The notes beneath the pieces were generated by a model, which worked only from the letters and a program-made list of their open reading frames with translations, made no database searches and had not been told where the DNA came from. From contig NZ_LVJN01000021.1 in assembly GCF_002109495.1 (NCBI RefSeq), forward strand, positions 186,001 to 250,000: a DNA stretch of 64,000 bases. The letters are read 5' to 3'. Origin of the DNA: Magnetofaba australis IT-1 (GTDB lineage: Bacteria > Pseudomonadota > Magnetococcia > Magnetococcales > Magnetococcaceae). Position numbers and translations under genes: made by a program. This document shows positions 62,953-64,000 of this stretch, piece by piece (positions within the stretch are counted from its first letter, which is position 1; each line of letters opens with the position of its first letter).

Positions 62953-64000
62953 ATGTCCGTCGCCGCCATCCACGCCACCTACTCCGACTATTGCCAGCAA
63001 CGGGAACAACGCGGTCAATTGCGCCGTCTGACGCCCTATACGCCGCTGCCCAACGGGCGCGTGCGCGACGCCGACGGCCGCGAGCTGATCAACTTCTCCA
63101 GCAACAACTATCTGGGGCTGGCGCACCACCCGCTGCTGATCCAACGCGCCGCCGAATGGACGCAACAGTATGGCGCAGGCGCCACTGCGGCGCGGCTGGT
63201 GTGCGGCGATCTGCCGCCCATGGCCGCCATCGAAGCGAAGCTGGCGCGGGGCAAACGCAGCGAAGCGGCGCTGCTGCTGGGAGCGGGCTATCTGGCCAAC
63301 GCCGCGCTGCTGCCCGCGCTGCTGGACAAACGGGTGCTGGGCGCCGAGCCGCTGGTGTTCTGCGACCGGCTCAACCACGCCAGCATGCACCAGGGCTGCG
63401 TCACCGCCGGAGTGCGGCAGATTCGCTATCGCCACAACGATCTGGATCATCTGCGCGCGCTGCTGGAGAAGCATGCGGATTCCGACGCGGCCAAGTTCAT
63501 CCTCAGCGAGAGCGTGTTCAGCATGGATGGCGACCGCGCCGACATGGCGGGGTTGATCGCCATCAAGGAGCAGTACGGCGCCTTCCTCTATATTGATGAA
63601 GCCCACGCCACCGGCGTGCTGGGTCCGGACGGCTTCGGCCTGTCGGCGCAGTGGCCGGGACGGGTGGATCTGGCCATGGGCACCTTCAGCAAGGGGCTGG
63701 GCGGATTTGGCGCCTATGCGGCCTGCTCGGCGGCGCTGCGAGCATATCTGATCAATGCGGCTGGGGGCTTTATCTACGCCACCGCGCCACCGCCTGCGGT
63801 GCTGGGGGCGATGGATGCGGCGCTGGATCTGCTGCCGCAACTGGCGGATCAGCGCCAGCGATTGCAGGCGGGTTCCGATGGGTTGCGGGCGCAATTCACC
63901 GCGGCGGGGCTGGATGTGGGGGCCTCGACCACGCCGATCATTCCGGTGATTGTGGGCGGTGAGGCGCAGGCGTTGGCGTTGGCCGAGGCGTTGAAGCAGG
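62953..64000 (+). CDS. bioF: 8-amino-7-oxononanoate synthase-like enzyme (3' end outside the window)
   Basis: 349 residues are in the window, about 90% of the usual length. This PLP-dependent alpha-oxoamine synthase family joins an acyl thioester with an amino acid; BioF uses pimeloyl-ACP or pimeloyl-CoA and alanine in biotin synthesis. Motifs: NFSSNNYLGLAHHP, GAGATAARLVCGD, DEAHATGVLGPDGFG and the PLP Lys in GTFSKGLGGFGAYAA. The start at 62953 has no clear ribosome-binding site, because the hairpin repeat ends directly before it. Neighbouring biotin genes would lie beyond the edge, so a kbl-like or other oxoamine synthase cannot be fully excluded. Confidence 0.87.
   Translation, partial: MSVAAIHATYSDYCQQREQRGQLRRLTPYTPLPNGRVRDADGRELINFSSNNYLGLAHHPLLIQRAAEWTQQYGAGATAARLVCGDLPPMAAIEAKLARGKRSEAALLLGAGYLANAALLPALLDKRVLGAEPLVFCDRLNHASMHQGCVTAGVRQIRYRHNDLDHLRALLEKHADSDAAKFILSESVFSMDGDRADMAGLIAIKEQYGAFLYIDEAHATGVLGPDGFGLSAQWPGRVDLAMGTFSKGLGGFGAYAACSAALRAYLINAAGGFIYATAPPPAVLGAMDAALDLLPQLADQRQRLQAGSDGLRAQFTAAGLDVGASTTPIIPVIVGGEAQALALAEALKQ

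Noticed and set aside
62638-63894. A 418-codon open frame on the minus strand
   Set aside because: Antisense to the bioF-like gene, whose PLP and substrate motifs are complete.

Overview
The window is a GC-rich chromosomal segment of a Gram-negative bacterium. Lipoproteins with lipoboxes, a TraT-like outer-membrane lipoprotein, RpoE-type regulation and many two-component and STAS proteins point to Pseudomonadota. An alphaproteobacterial or Magnetococcia-like origin is my guess from gene style only. Most genes are ordinary single-copy metabolic or signalling genes. They are separated by an unusual number of copies of a short hairpin-rich intergenic repeat.

Layout. 0-6 kb: an ECF sigma factor with a possible partner protein and a Met-rich EF-hand protein, then PPK2, two small ribbon-helix-helix candidates, a 6-phosphogluconolactonase homologue lacking the usual histidine, and a PhyH-type dioxygenase with a methyltransferase. 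6-13 kb: a divergent shikimate dehydrogenase/DAHP synthase pair, a histidine kinase-response regulator-membrane protein operon, and an orphan B12-type radical SAM protein. 13-23 kb: a frameshifted STAS gene, two small co-regulated-looking genes, a His-rich CDF transporter, a PAS-GGDEF-EAL protein and a YhaO/YhaN nuclease pair. 23-31 kb: a hybrid kinase, ferrochelatase, and a fused sugar reductase-aminotransferase.

30.6-33.8 kb is a decayed mobile region. It holds frameshifted gene remains, the C-terminus of an IS110/IS1111-type transposase, a perfect 32-bp inverted repeat, an AT-rich gene broken at a run of nine C, and a 209-bp tandem duplication. 33.8-46 kb holds an AMP-ligase/acyl-carrier-protein pair, a HupE-like protein, a Gfo/Idh oxidoreductase, a glycosyltransferase/ABC-exporter pair and several housekeeping-type enzymes. 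46-48 kb holds an HD-domain phosphohydrolase overlapping a YwgA-like gene, a candidate defence or nucleotide-control pair. 48-51.5 kb is a TraT lipoprotein/SPOR-protease pair. 51.6-54.8 kb is a prophage remnant (holin, amidase, small membrane protein, recombination-type genes) interrupted by repeat copies. 55.5-64 kb holds a zinc-ribbon protein, a second large hybrid kinase, three tandem single-domain STAS proteins, a GAF protein, inorganic pyrophosphatase and the start of a bioF-like gene.

The most distinctive signal is the dispersed repeat. Complete copies are about 240 bp, have imperfect terminal inverted repeats around a CTATAG-like end, and contain a fixed series of GC-rich hairpins followed by a conserved tail. 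About a dozen full or partial copies lie between genes in both orientations. They look like a miniature inverted-repeat transposable element or a structured-RNA repeat family.
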